A stretch of 64,000 nucleotides of DNA, taken from the NCBI RefSeq assembly GCF_026151205.1, contig NC_087074.1, positions 20,267,240-20,331,239 on the forward strand, written 5' to 3'. The position numbers and the translations under genes are program-made. Position 1 is the first letter of the stretch. Every line of letters starts with the position of its first letter. Of the stretch, positions 11,033-21,596 are shown piece after piece. The DNA comes from Bolinopsis microptera. Taxonomy: Eukaryota; Ctenophora; Tentaculata; Lobata; Bolinopsidae. The notes below the pieces were generated by a model. That model saw only the letters and a program-made list of their open reading frames with translations. It searched no databases and was not told where the DNA came from.

Positions 11033-11719
11033 CTTATATTTGATCCTTCGAACAGCTGTTGAGCAATGAAACGCAAACATAATCTTAGCAAAATGAATAT
11101 ATTTCTTTTATCTTCAGCATTTAATCAGTCACATAATCTGAGAATATCAATGGTTAGTTTGAAAATGTCAAAAATTCTCATCAAAAATGTAGTAAAGTCT
11201 CAAAAAATTAATTTAGCATCTCGTAAAAATGGAATAGTTTAAAATCGGAACAAAATTAATCGCATATACTATAATAATGTGGAGTCTGCAGTAGTTCATT
11301 AAATCAAAAAGACGCAATTCAAAAATTGATAGACTGCATATATAAACAAAAAATGGACGATTTAAAAATAAAATTCGGGACACCATGAAAAATTAGCTTC
11401 CAGAAACGGAATTCACATTGTTCAGGCCAAACGGATAAAGTGTCTTCAATTTGTTAATATAAAACTGTTCTGACTTTCTAATATTATCTGGGGATGTAGA
11501 ACACAAAATATCAAAATGGAAACTTTCATTGAAAACAGATCTCTCCCTCAAATTATGAACTGAAAAAAGATGTGCCCCTAAAACATTCTCGTCATCAAAA
11601 ACTCTATGGCTCTCAACATTCCCCTTACTACTCGCCTCTAAAATCTCATAATATTTACTGCGATGACCATTCACACGTTGGCTGAGGCTGGTGACTGTTT
11701 TTCCCACGTATACGTTATT
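11033..11719 (-). mobile_element. 5'-truncated Penelope-like insertion
   Basis: A 687-bp insertion absent from copy B. It is flanked by an 11-bp direct repeat AAATACAGAAT (11022-11032 and 11720-11730) that is present once at the empty site in copy B. The minus strand encodes the C-terminal part of a GIY-YIG endonuclease: NVYVGKTVTSLSQRVNGHRS, then HLFSVHNLRERSVF and a C-terminal EQFYINKLKTLYPFGLN motif, ending near 11393. The GIY half is missing because the insertion starts within the YIG strand. GIY-YIG endonuclease at the C terminus is the hallmark of Penelope-like elements. The reading frame continues into the flank to 11755 by chance. Confidence 0.7.
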
Positions 11720-12125
11720 AAATACAGAATAAATGTTTATTAATCCACGAATCAACGCTCACGGATCGCGCTTTCTCACAAATCAACGCTCTCTTACTGA
11801 TCAGGATCTTATTCTTAGTGCTTAGTTTTACAAATTTGTTTTTTGATACACCATCAAACATGGAATAATTGCTATTGCAATGAAAGCCAAGCCTCGCATA
11901 CGAATATATGTAATTCAATTATGCATAATGGCAGGCAAAATGCAGCAATTTCATTGGACAAGAGCAACTGTTGGCGACGTTTGACTACAAATGGCAGCGT
12001 TTGATTGAAAACCTGGTTTCAGCAACCCCTGTGATTGATCAAATTATATTATTTTGCTGAGTGGTTTCTTAAAAACAATATCTTCAAGAACGCGAGCGTT
12101 GATTCGTGTATTTATTCTGTATTTA
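11720..12125. mobile_element. MITE with ~30-bp terminal inverted repeats, copy A
   Basis: The left end TAAATACAGAATAAAT... followed by CACGAATCAACGCTC is matched in inverse orientation at the right end (GAGCGTTGATTCGTG ... ATTCTGTATTTA). The interior of ~0.4 kb has no ORF of note. The Penelope insertion sits in its left terminal repeat. The intact version is at 25596-26002. Confidence 0.6.
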
Positions 12126-12235
12126 ATAAACTATCTTAGATATAGGGCAGTCGAGTTTTCTTCCTTTTTCTTTCAACGTTGGACAGCTGCACTCGTGCAT
12201 ACCGAATTTTTTGGCAGTCCTTGAAAATTAGTGCC

Positions 12236-12484
12236 ATGACAAGAAGGAGCCATTTAATAATAGGTATATTAATTCAAGTTTTCATCCTTGACCTCGTCCT
12301 CGGCTCCAATGACCCACGAGAACCCTTGTCTAAAGAAAAGGTAATAATAACCACGGAAGTGTACAAAAGTCCACCTCTTTACTCTTCGCTACGTGCAGAT
12401 TTTACGAGAGGAACGTGCAGAGATGATGTTGACTATTTCCTTCATCGGAATGTCAATGACACCTCATTCAGGGAAATGTTTTAA
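12236..12484 (+). CDS. signal-peptide exon of LDLa/7TM receptor, copy A
   Basis: First exon candidate for the receptor copy A. The ATG at 12236 opens with MTRRSHLIIGILIQVFILDL: basic n-region, then a hydrophobic core, then LGSN as a likely cleavage region. The frame continues for about 83 codons to a TAA at 12482, and a splice donor before that stop is expected but not certain. The next recognisable receptor exon is 7 kb downstream because two retroelements lie between. The conserved start and its fixed position before the LDLa exon in both copies support the link, but the join is inferred. Confidence 0.5.
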   Translation: MTRRSHLIIGILIQVFILDLVLGSNDPREPLSKEKVIITTEVYKSPPLYSSLRADFTRGTCRDDVDYFLHRNVNDTSFREMF

Positions 12485-12926
12485 TACTTTCAACACTACT
12501 ATATAACAAATAATTTTAGGCATGTACAATGGCATGACGGGCTAGGAAGTACAGCCGATCTCCTGGTATGCGGGTGCGCTGGGGTTCCTGAAGTTCGCCT
12601 CCTGAGTTAGGCTCCTCTCGCCCAGTGCTTGCACTGGGCAACAACACCTTAAACACGATGTAAGTTTCTCTTTTACTTCTTTCTCATTGATAGCTTATTT
12701 TGAATGTGAATTTTTACATCTCTGATATTGCCCCTCTTATCCTTACTCTAGCTATATTTTCACTGGCAAATTTAACTTTACTCCCGACCAGCAGTTTCAT
12801 TACACATTTTCTCGTGCCATTTTCCTTCCAGGTCGTGTTTAGTGTTGTGGGAGGTTGCCTACTCTGAGGTGTTACGGATGGTTCCCTGGCAAACTTTGCT
12901 GCCAGACTCGACAATCTCTGACAACA

Positions 12927-14297
12927 ATGATAAACCTTCAAGAGATTTTCGACTATGTCAAAGCTGCCTCAGTTGAGGATCTACGTCATATCCTTAACTC
13001 TGTTCAAAACGAGCTGCCAAAGCGTGAGGGAAAGGTGGACAATTTTGTGTTACATATAGAGGACTTCTGCGATGATGAGGTTCTCCGTGATGCGGTATGG
13101 GTTGAATGTGAGTCCCTGCAGAAACTGAACACCGAGGGAAGACACAAGGCAACAACAGCTTGGTTGTGCTCACAGGATGCACCCTATATTTACACTGACA
13201 CAAATCCAGTGCACCCACCACAGGATATCAGTGGTTTCCCTAATATCAAAAGACTCCTGAGTCTTGTAAACTCGAGTACGGAGATAACTGGACCTCTGGA
13301 CTCATGTCTGGTCATCAAGTATGGAAACAACCAAGCGAGTACTTCAATACACAATGACGGTGAGAAACTAATGGACCAGGAGAAATCGATTTGCTCTTTC
13401 TCACTGGGATGTGAACGGACGCTTGAGTTTTACGAGGGCACAACTGGGAAACCTAATTGTGTCAAGACGATAAGGATGAAGAACAACAGTCTTGTTGTAA
13501 TGCGGCCTGGGACACAGCAGAATCTGAGGCATGCTGTGCGAGCAGAGCCGGCCACAAAGGGAGAGCCTCCAAAGAAATCGGAGCAAGTAAGATACTCCCT
13601 GTCATTTCGAGCTATTGTGAAATCTGGTGGCCAAGTTAGCTCTCAGAATATCAGCACAGAGACTAGTACACCAGCTTCTGGCACCGAAGCCCAAGTACCT
13701 GCGCAAAGAGTCACGTTGGTTGCTGGAGACTCTTATGCTCAAAGATTGGACTCCGCAAAGCTGGGAAAAGGGAAAGTCACAGTCGTAAATGTTGCAGAAG
13801 GCGGAGCAAAAATGGACAAAGTCCAGAAACAGTTGGAGGACTACTGCACGGCACATCCTGATGTCCACGTTAAGAAGCTTCTGATCAGCGTAGGCACAAA
13901 CGATATTAGGCGTGTGGGGGATATTGGTATTTTGAGGGGACCAGTAAAGCAACTTTTTGGTAAGATAGGCCTATTATTTCCCAACTGTAAGGTATATGTT
14001 CAATCTCTATTGCCATTACCTTTACAGAATGATAACGATAAATTAACTAACAAGAGGGTAATGGATTTTAATAGGATTTTATACAATGAGTGTGTATTTA
14101 GGAGGTTCTTTTTCATGGATGTGTTTTATCCCTTTACAAAGTTTAAGAGAGCTCTAAGTGAGCCTGTTAAGAGATTTGATCCCTTATTTGAGAACAAAGG
14201 CATTCACCCCAATCCTCAGAAAGGTATGGGTGTGATGGCCAGATTTTATATTCGTGCCATCCACAGTAGATATTTTAATCCTTATATCTATCAGTAG
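12927..14297 (+). CDS. LINE ORF1: AlkB-like dioxygenase fused to SGNH esterase
   Basis: 456 aa from the ATG at 12927 (A at -3); the frame is open back to an ATG at 12855. Residues below count from 12855. The N-terminal ~100 aa are unassigned. Residues 150-254 match the AlkB-type 2-oxoglutarate/Fe(II) oxygenase core: LVIKYGN, IHND with metal ligands H166 and D168, SICSFSLGCERTLEF, NSLVVMRPGTQQNLRH with ligand H226, and RYSLSFR giving the 2OG-binding R246 and R252. A linker follows, then residues 286-470 form an SGNH/GDSL hydrolase: GDSYAQ (S293), AEGG (G316), GTND (N349), GIHPNP (H451). The usual Asp three residues before that His is Lys. Esterase domains in CR1 ORF1 proteins are established; AlkB is known for oxidative removal of alkyl groups from nucleic acids. 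Activity on the element's RNA or cDNA is inference. No frame damage seen. Confidence 0.85.
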   Translation: MINLQEIFDYVKAASVEDLRHILNSVQNELPKREGKVDNFVLHIEDFCDDEVLRDAVWVECESLQKLNTEGRHKATTAWLCSQDAPYIYTDTNPVHPPQDISGFPNIKRLLSLVNSSTEITGPLDSCLVIKYGNNQASTSIHNDGEKLMDQEKSICSFSLGCERTLEFYEGTTGKPNCVKTIRMKNNSLVVMRPGTQQNLRHAVRAEPATKGEPPKKSEQVRYSLSFRAIVKSGGQVSSQNISTETSTPASGTEAQVPAQRVTLVAGDSYAQRLDSAKLGKGKVTVVNVAEGGAKMDKVQKQLEDYCTAHPDVHVKKLLISVGTNDIRRVGDIGILRGPVKQLFGKIGLLFPNCKVYVQSLLPLPLQNDNDKLTNKRVMDFNRILYNECVFRRFFFMDVFYPFTKFKRALSEPVKRFDPLFENKGIHPNPQKGMGVMARFYIRAIHSRYFNPYIYQ

Positions 14298-14379
14298 TTC
14301 TTTTGTGCTGTCTTCTGAACCTTGTTAAGCTAATGATATGCAGTTGTAGTCTGGCAAGTATACTCACCTGTAAAACACC

Positions 14380-17300
14380 ATGATCGATTTAGTAACATAC
14401 AGATTTAGAGTTGGAGTGTTTAGTGGAAATTCTTTTGCAAAATCCATCAAACATCAGAACCGTAGACGTGGTACAGGTAGTATTTTTGATTATTTAGACA
14501 GCTGCATTGATTCTCGCTTATTATTTTATATTTTTTATGTTATATTCATATGTCACTTTTCGCTAATCACTATCACATATGTCGGGGTAAGTGGGTTGGC
14601 TTTTTCTAGGGTCACTTATGATTGCCGAGCCTTTGTACCAACATACCCAGTTCCTAACTTGTGCCGATGCTTTACAGTTTATTTCTTTTTATATTTAGCA
14701 AATATGTATTATCTGAGGAATAATTACAGTTTCGATGGTTTATATAGATTTTGCCAGATTTCAATCCATAAGAACTTAAATTGCATATTTACTGGTAGAA
14801 CCGGCAATACACTCACGGGATGCATAATTTGGTTGTTTTTGATGAATGGTTTTTTGATAGTTTTAGTAAACCCTGGAATTGTAAACCCAGGGCCGTCTCC
14901 CATAGGTGTTAGAGTTGGGAATGGTAATAAATTGAATGTTTACTTTCAGAATGTTCAAGGTCTCATCCCTTTTGGTGAACTGAACAATGCCCATCCAATG
15001 ATTGATACCACTAAATGTCTTGAAGTGTCGACTTATCTTAATGAGGCTAAGATAGATATTGCAATACTTAACGAAACCTGGTTTAAGAGTTCTATTGCTG
15101 ATAGTGAATTTCTGCACCCTGACAGATATTAGATATTTCGCTCTGATAGATCGAATAAAACTCATCCACCAGATCCTTCTAATCCAACCCGGTTTAGGAG
15201 GAATGGTGGAGGGGTCATGATTGCAGTGAGAGCAGACCTTGATCTAACTTCAAAGGAAGTTCGTCTCAAGTATGGTGCAGAAATTCTTGCTGTGGAATTT
15301 AAGACCTCCACTGGAATTAAGTTTGTTGTATGCACATGTTATCGTGTTGGTACACTGGGCTCCGCAAATCATGAAAAAATTGTTGAGTCTTTGAAAACTC
15401 TTCTCAGAAGAAGAGGACTGAGTAAAGTCTTCATACTAGGAGATTTTAACCTGACCGGAGTTTCCTGGTCTACCCTGGCCAGCTCCTGTCCTATTGAGCA
15501 ATCTTTTGTTGAATCTTTTGTTGATCTAGGCCTTCAACAATGTGTGTTAACACCTACCCACTTCAAAGGCAAAACACTTGACCTATTGCTCACAAACTCT
15601 GTGTCAAATATTAATGACCTAATGGTAGGTGAGAGAGATAGTGCTTGCAAGTCTGACCACTTCCCCATCAATTTTAAGATCAACGTTAAAGTTGGTAGGA
15701 AGAAGCCAGTCAGGCGTATGTGCTATAACTTTAAGACTGTGAACTGGGAGAGGCTAAACCATGAACTCCGACACACGAATTGGGATGCATTGCTCAATGG
15801 CACAGAACCTGAAATTGGATGGAAAAAATTTAAGGACAAACTTTTTAATGTCACAGATAAATTTGTTAAAAAATGCTCTGTCAAGACTGATGGCCAAGAT
15901 CCATGGTTTGACTCGGAGTGTTATGATGCATGGCGTAAGAAAGTGAGATTACATAAAGAAAGGCATAAAAGTGATAGAGCTGAAATTGCATTCTCCCTTG
16001 CAGTTGCTAGGAAAAATTTCAAAAATGTGGTTGCTCAAAAAATGAGGGAAACATTAAATGAATCTGATGATAGTGCTTTAATAACAAAAAAATTTTGGTC
16101 CTATGTCAAATCGAAGACAGCTAGTCAGCGGATCCCTGAGTTTGTAAGCCACAAAGGCACTGTCCGCAACTGCCCTGAAGACCAGGCCAACCTATTTAAT
16201 GACTTTTTCTTCGAGCAGTTCTCTGAGGCATCAACTTATGACATAGATATAGATTACTCTAATGATTGGCGCTTTGATATTGAATTTGACCACAGAAGGG
16301 TTCGCAAAATCCTTTCCAATATTAATGCTAATAAAGCTTATGGACCTGATGGTATCCATGGGAAACTTTTGAAAAACTGTGCGGTTGGGCTCGCATACCC
16401 TATATCAATACTTTTTCATTCATGCTACAACATTGGGACACTACCAAGGGAGTGGAAACTGGGGCACATTGTACCAATATTCAAGAAAGGGGATAAACAT
16501 GAGGTTTCAAATTATAGGCCAATTTCTCTTACATGCTTAATCACAAAAGTTCTTGAACGCATAATAAGAGATGAGTTATTGGCACTTACTAATGGCATGA
16601 TCAATGACAAACAGCATGGTTTCCGAGCTGAGAGATCTTGTGCAACTAATCTTGTAGGACTGTGCGACAGCCTAGCGCTCTCACTGAATGAAAATATGAG
16701 AACAGATGTAGTCTACTTTGATTTTGCCAAAGCATTTGACTCGGTTAACCATGATCTTATATTATTTAAGTTAAAGAGCAAATTTGGTATTGATGGGAGG
16801 CTACTGAAATTCATCACTGATTATCTAAGAGACAGGCAACAACAGGTCTTGATAAGTGGCAAGTTTTCTTCTATGAGAAACGCCCAGTCTGGTGTACCTC
16901 AAGGGTCAATTTTGGGACCATTGCTGTTCATTATGTTCATTGATGATATATCAGTGGGGATTTCACCAGGCACACAACTGTCACTGTATGCCGATGATAC
17001 TAAAATTTGGCGTAAGATTGTTTCGGAGTCTGATATCCTGCGACTGCAGAAGGACATTGATTATCTCCATGACTGGTCACTTTCTAATAAAATGAGATTT
17101 CATCCCGACAAATGTAAGGTCCTCACCGTCGCAGGAAGGATATCCGAAACAGTTTCCCTCCTTAGTGTCCTACCACTCTTTAACTTTGTATACTCCATGG
17201 GAAGAATCACACTTGACTATGTTGATCATGAAAAGGATCTGGGTGTAATTGTGACATCAAATCTCGATTGGAAAGATCAGTGCTCCAAAGTCCTTTCTAA

Positions 17301-17916
17301 GGCAAACCAAAAATTAGGCATGGCGAGAAGAAATTGTTATTTTGTCCAAGACGTAAATCGTCGTAGAGTACTGTATCTCACTTTAGTGAGGAGCCTATTT
17401 GAGCATTGCTCGGTTATATGGAGACCAGTCACAAAATCCCAGATAAGCAAGCTGGAGGGCCTCCAAAAGCGTGCTATTAAGTGGATTCTTCACGAGGAGT
17501 ATATGAGTTATCCACCATCCACATACATTCAAAAATGCAGACAGCTGAAGATTATGCCGATTGAAGACCGCTTTGACTTCTTGGATCTCATCTTCTTCTT
17601 TAAAATTGTGAAGCAACATATACCTGTCACTTTACCCTCATATTTGCAACCATTTCAAGGCCACTCAAGGCTCAGAAATAGTCACATGGACTCTCTATGT
17701 TTTGTAAGCTCTATCTCACCTCGAGCAAGCTCCAACGCTTTTGCCAAGAATTTCTTCTATAGGACCCACACTAAGTGGAATCACATTCCTCTAGATATCC
17801 GTGAGATAGAGAGTATCACTGATTTTAAAAGTAAACTTTCCACTTACATGTGGGGGAAAATTATCCCGGTGGATTCGGACTCTGAACTTGACTATTCAAT
17901 AGAAACAAATCCGTAA
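14380..17916 (+). pseudogene. LINE ORF2: APE endonuclease and reverse transcriptase, one stop
   Basis: One frame from 14380 to the final TAA, interrupted by a single TAG at 15130-15132. The first ~170 codons are hydrophobic and end in NPGIVNPGPSP, a degenerate relative of the 2A-like NPGP found at this place in some CR1/L2 elements. APE endonuclease follows: FQNVQGL, LNETWF, GGGVMIAVR, LGDFNL, SDHFPI; the TAG falls inside it, just after PDRY. Reverse transcriptase motifs are intact: YRPISL, FDFAKAFDSVNHDL, GVPQGSILGPLLF, YADDTKIW, DLGVIVTSNLDW. There is no RNase H. The type is CR1/L2/Rex1. ORF2 makes the nick and copies the RNA into the target. Everything but one codon is open, so the copy is young. 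Confidence 0.9.
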
Positions 17917-18543
17917 AATAGTTTATTCAAGATTATCTATTCTTGCTGTCTGCATTCACATATTTCTCAATTTCATCTCACAGCACAATATTTTATGAAT
18001 TGATTGAATGGGTGTGTGATTTTGTTTAAAGTAACTTATTACAATTTTATAAGGGCCCATGCTTGTGCAGGAGCTGCATTTGCACTCAATATCTGTGTTT
18101 TGGTGACCCTCAGGTCCTTTGGTTACATACACTTTGTCCGAGACAATTTCAACTTTGACAATCCATGCTTAGAGGACAATATTATATTTAACTAATTTTT
18201 TTGATTTGAAACTTTTACAAAATAGCAAGTATACAAATGTACAGCAATTCGAACAAACATATAAAATGGGCCGAAATGTATAAATGCTAAAAAGCGTGGG
18301 TCAGTGAAACAAGTACAGAGGACAACTTTCAAAACAGGAGTTTTTTGGCCGCCCAAAGTCTCAATAACATCACCTCCACCTAGTAATAAAATTATGAAAC
18401 GTGAAAAGTGTGAAACAATCAAATAATAATGTATTTATATAATATAATTGTCTCTCAAATACAGATAACGTCCGTAAACTCTTAAAATATTCCTACAAGT
18501 ACATATTATACTGATCGGTGTCCGAGAAACATGAATTACGTCA

Positions 18544-19491
18544 TCATGGTGCCTTCTTAACCCGGCTACAGACCTTCCCGTTACGGATGTAGTGGTCGAG
18601 ATGAGTCTGTTCAGCCCTCTTCTTCTTCAGGTCAGTTACCACGTTCTTCCTTGCTGCACGCTCTTCACTGGATCTATCAGGACAGATCCATACATCTTTG
18701 TGTGCATCAGCCATCCTCAGTCTCCCTGTTTTCATCAGAATCTGATGAACTGCTGTTGAGCTAGGGACGGTGATCTTGACTGGTCGGATAGCCGTGATAC
18801 CTGGCCTCTTCCAGCCGACTCTAGTCGCTTCAAAATGAGGTTTCTCCCCGATCTCCTCCAATACTGCGGTTACCAGAGCTGGAAGCTGTTCTCCATCCTC
18901 TTCTTTCAGTCCAAACACTATCAGATTCTTGCTCCTGTCCTCCTCTGCAGCCACACTCTTTATTACATTCTTCAGAATTTTACTGTTGCAGACCGCGCCA
19001 TTTGTGCTGTTCTTTTGTACAGCGGCACTGTAGCTCTTAATCCCTGTCTCCACCGTTGTTTGTACTGTCTCTTCAACTGACGTCTTAAACAACTGTAGTT
19101 GTTCGTCCTTCTGCACTAGCAACTGGTCCTGCAACCTGACCATCTTTTCCTTGTCTGCTATTGCTTCCGTCTTGAGGCACTCAACGATTTCCATCATAGC
19201 GCTCATCTGACTACTCTGCCGTCGAACGAGGTCTGCTGCTTCCATAACCCATTCTGCCATATACCTTTTATAGATAGACGGAGACATGAGTATTTCTTTG
19301 TCCATATCTCCACGAATTTCGAAGTTTTCTACTTTCAGTTGTCTTGCCATTGAGGTGAACCATCTATCAGCACATCCCTCTACATCTTCCTTTTCTTCAT
19401 AGTTGAAATCCTTGAGTTTCTTCTGAGATCGGGTCAAATGTAAATCATCCTCCGTGGTATACATTGTATAGTAATGTACAAGTATACACAC
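18544..19491 (-). CDS. orphan LINE ORF1-like RNA-binding protein
   Basis: 315 aa on the minus strand, opposite to the neighbouring LINE. Middle part is a Gln/Glu/Lys-rich probable coiled coil (MVRLQDQLLVQKDEQLQLF). It is followed by an RRM-like fold (SKNLIVFGLKEEDGEQ, ATRVGWKRPGITAIRPVKIT, HQILMKTGRLR) and the basic tail phrase DVWICPDRSSEERAARK typical of the C-terminal domain of many LINE ORF1 proteins. Such proteins coat LINE RNA. No ORF2 lies downstream on this strand: between 17918 and 18540 there is no endonuclease or RT. The piece resembles an ORF1-only derivative, like HAL1 elements in mammals. The frame is intact from a likely ATG at 19464-19466 or the upstream one at 19489-19491. 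Confidence 0.75.
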   Translation of the reverse strand: MCILVHYYTMYTTEDDLHLTRSQKKLKDFNYEEKEDVEGCADRWFTSMARQLKVENFEIRGDMDKEILMSPSIYKRYMAEWVMEAADLVRRQSSQMSAMMEIVECLKTEAIADKEKMVRLQDQLLVQKDEQLQLFKTSVEETVQTTVETGIKSYSAAVQKNSTNGAVCNSKILKNVIKSVAAEEDRSKNLIVFGLKEEDGEQLPALVTAVLEEIGEKPHFEATRVGWKRPGITAIRPVKITVPSSTAVHQILMKTGRLRMADAHKDVWICPDRSSEERAARKNVVTDLKKKRAEQTHLDHYIRNGKVCSRVKKAP

Positions 19492-19624
19492 GCAAAGGCT
19501 TACTACGCGGTAGCAGCAAACTGAATTTATCGCAAAATTACAACATTGTGTAAACTTGTATGTAATTGACTGATTTGAAAGATTTCAATAAAAAAAATAC
19601 AATAGACCATTTTATAACAACATA

Positions 19625-21596
19625 ATGAAGAATAGGGACACATTACTTCGATCACCTGAAGATATTCATGCTTGCCCCATGTCGATACACATATATCCAG
19701 TATTGGACACAACAAATTGGACTTGTTTGATCCCTGTATATTACGTCTGTGATGGTTTCTCTGACTGCTTAACTGACGAGTGTGATTGCGGAGGGGAGAC
19801 TACCGAGCAGTCAGTAAACCAGACTCCGATTTTCTACTGTGCTCAACAGCCTGGATGTGTCTCATTTCCACAGGTAACGAAAACATAAGAAAATATTTTT
19901 CTTTATGAATACAACAGTGCGAATGATCACAGATTATTAACTCCCCACTTGTTTATCGCACGTTTCTAATAATAATAAACATATCCCTGTCTGTTTTATG
20001 AATATGACTGCACCTCCCACCTCAGATTTGCGATAACATAGAAGACTGTTTAGACGGTAGTGACGAGAGTTTCTGTTCAAACAACGATCAAATAGAACAG
20101 AATAGTTTAAAAAGGGACAATCCAGTTGCGCAATGCATAAACAATTACAGTCTTCCTGAAAATAACATATGGCTTTACCAGCATGAGCAGTTAATAATGT
20201 TCTGTGAAAATAATTGCAGCAGTTATTTTTCAAAATCAGATCAATGGTATAAGTTTTGCAAGCTCCTAGGCTTTAACCATATTTCAATTCCTGCACTATA
20301 TTTGTGTCATTATATGCCTAGCCTGGAATCAATTTGTGACAATAAAATAGACTGTACAAATGGTGAAGATGAAGTTGGATGTCCGGGCAGATTCTACTGC
20401 TATAACCACCTTGAAAATGTGTCTACAAGCGAAAGGACATTGTCGGTTTCACCGGATAAGAAATGCGATCAAGTTAAAGATTGCCCAAATAATATGGATG
20501 AGTGTAATATTGACTGTGACCTAGGCAACATAGCTTCTCCAAAATCCCTCATAAAATCGAATGCTCTCTCGTGTTCAAATCTCATCTTTGGATTAGCTGT
20601 TTTGATTCTGAATGTAAAGAACGGTTATAAAGCAATGAAACGCACAGCCACTAATGTTATTGCGAAAACTGATAGACTTCTTTGCATACAAATATTTGCA
20701 TATGACTTTATGATGGGAGTTTATCTTTGCTTCATCGTGCTGGCATCCCTCGTTCTCCGATAACTGGAGGCTATTGTGTACGCTCTGACTGGTGGAGGTC
20801 GAGCGTTTACTGCGATATTTTGGGGGTGATCTTCTCTTTTGCAAGTCACGGATCTCTCTTGATAGTTTCTTTGATGAGTATTGTAAGGAGCATCCAGTGC
20901 ACTGTATCATTTATCAGGATTCCTTATAAAGCCATAATTTTAAGTTCCTGCATCATTTTCACCCTGAACTTGATTCATGCAATACTTCCAGTTGTAAAGC
21001 TTCCCCTAATTGAACACATCTTCAAATCGAAAATCTTCATGGTGAACATTGCCGAAAATCCCTTGTTGAGCTCCTTTGATGAACAGAACATAACAGATCT
21101 GCATAACAAATTCTTTCCAAACCAGACTACTGAGTACATTACAACGATGCTGGATGATTTGAAGCAAATAACAAATATGCCTGAGATCTTCGACTTCAGA
21201 ATGATTGGGTATTACGGGACCACGCCAATTTGCATAAGCAATATATTCAAGGATCAGGAATCTTACCGAGCTTTTAAAATTGGATATTGTACTGCCATAT
21301 CTGTGCTGTTAGCTGTAGTTTCAGTATCATATATTTTAATAGTGGTGAAGCATAACAAGTCAGCAGCAATTGCAAACGACAACCAGGGAGATCATCAGCA
21401 AAACAAAGACCTCCTTATCAAGGTTTGCTTGATGATCGGATCTCAACTGGTAAGCTGGGTGTCCCTAATAATAACCGCTAACTATTTCATCGGCACTGAC
21501 GGAAGTTCTGTACCAGAATATGTATTTGAAGTTTTCGCCCTGTTTGTGATGCCCATCAACAGTTTGCTTAACCCAATATTTTACAGTGATATGTAA
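19625..21596 (+). pseudogene. LDLa-repeat 7TM receptor, copy A (frameshifted)
   Basis: Rhodopsin-family GPCR resembling relaxin/LGR-type receptors but without leucine-rich repeats. Exon 19625-19873 (donor GTAACG) and exon 20026 onward (acceptor after CACCTCAG) join in phase 0. Four LDL-receptor class A-like modules are visible: VCDGFSDCLTDEC, ICDNIEDCLDGSDESFC, ICDNKIDCTNGEDEVGC and KCDQVKDCPNNMDEC. TM1 and TM2 follow (NLIFGLAVLILNV, IFAYDFMMGVYLCFIVLASL). At 20760 two bases are missing relative to copy B, giving a TAA after VLR. TM3-TM7 continue in another frame from about 20764, ending in the NPxxY-like region LLNPIFYSDM. There an extra 7 bp (TAATATG) makes a second stop and removes the C-tail. 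Both lesions are absent from copy B. Confidence 0.85.

Larger units (their letters stand above)
12500..18190 (+). mobile_element. two-ORF LINE (CR1/L2-like), nearly full length
   Basis: Consists of an upstream leader, ORF1 (AlkB-SGNH fusion), an 82-nt gap, ORF2 (APE endonuclease plus reverse transcriptase) and a ~270-bp 3' region. Absent from copy B of the duplication, so it probably inserted into the first intron of receptor copy A after duplication, unless copy B lost it in a deletion that left a scrambled GACACCTCA junction near 26152. Both ends are approximate; no target duplication could be read because the next element abuts at about 18195. Confidence 0.75.

Noticed and set aside
12855-13952. 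Minus-strand and alternate-frame ORFs over the LINE ORF1
   Set aside because: Shadows of the AlkB-SGNH frame, lacking any motif.
18004-18195. 63-aa ORF downstream of ORF2
   Set aside because: Lies in the LINE 3' region and has no recognisable domain.
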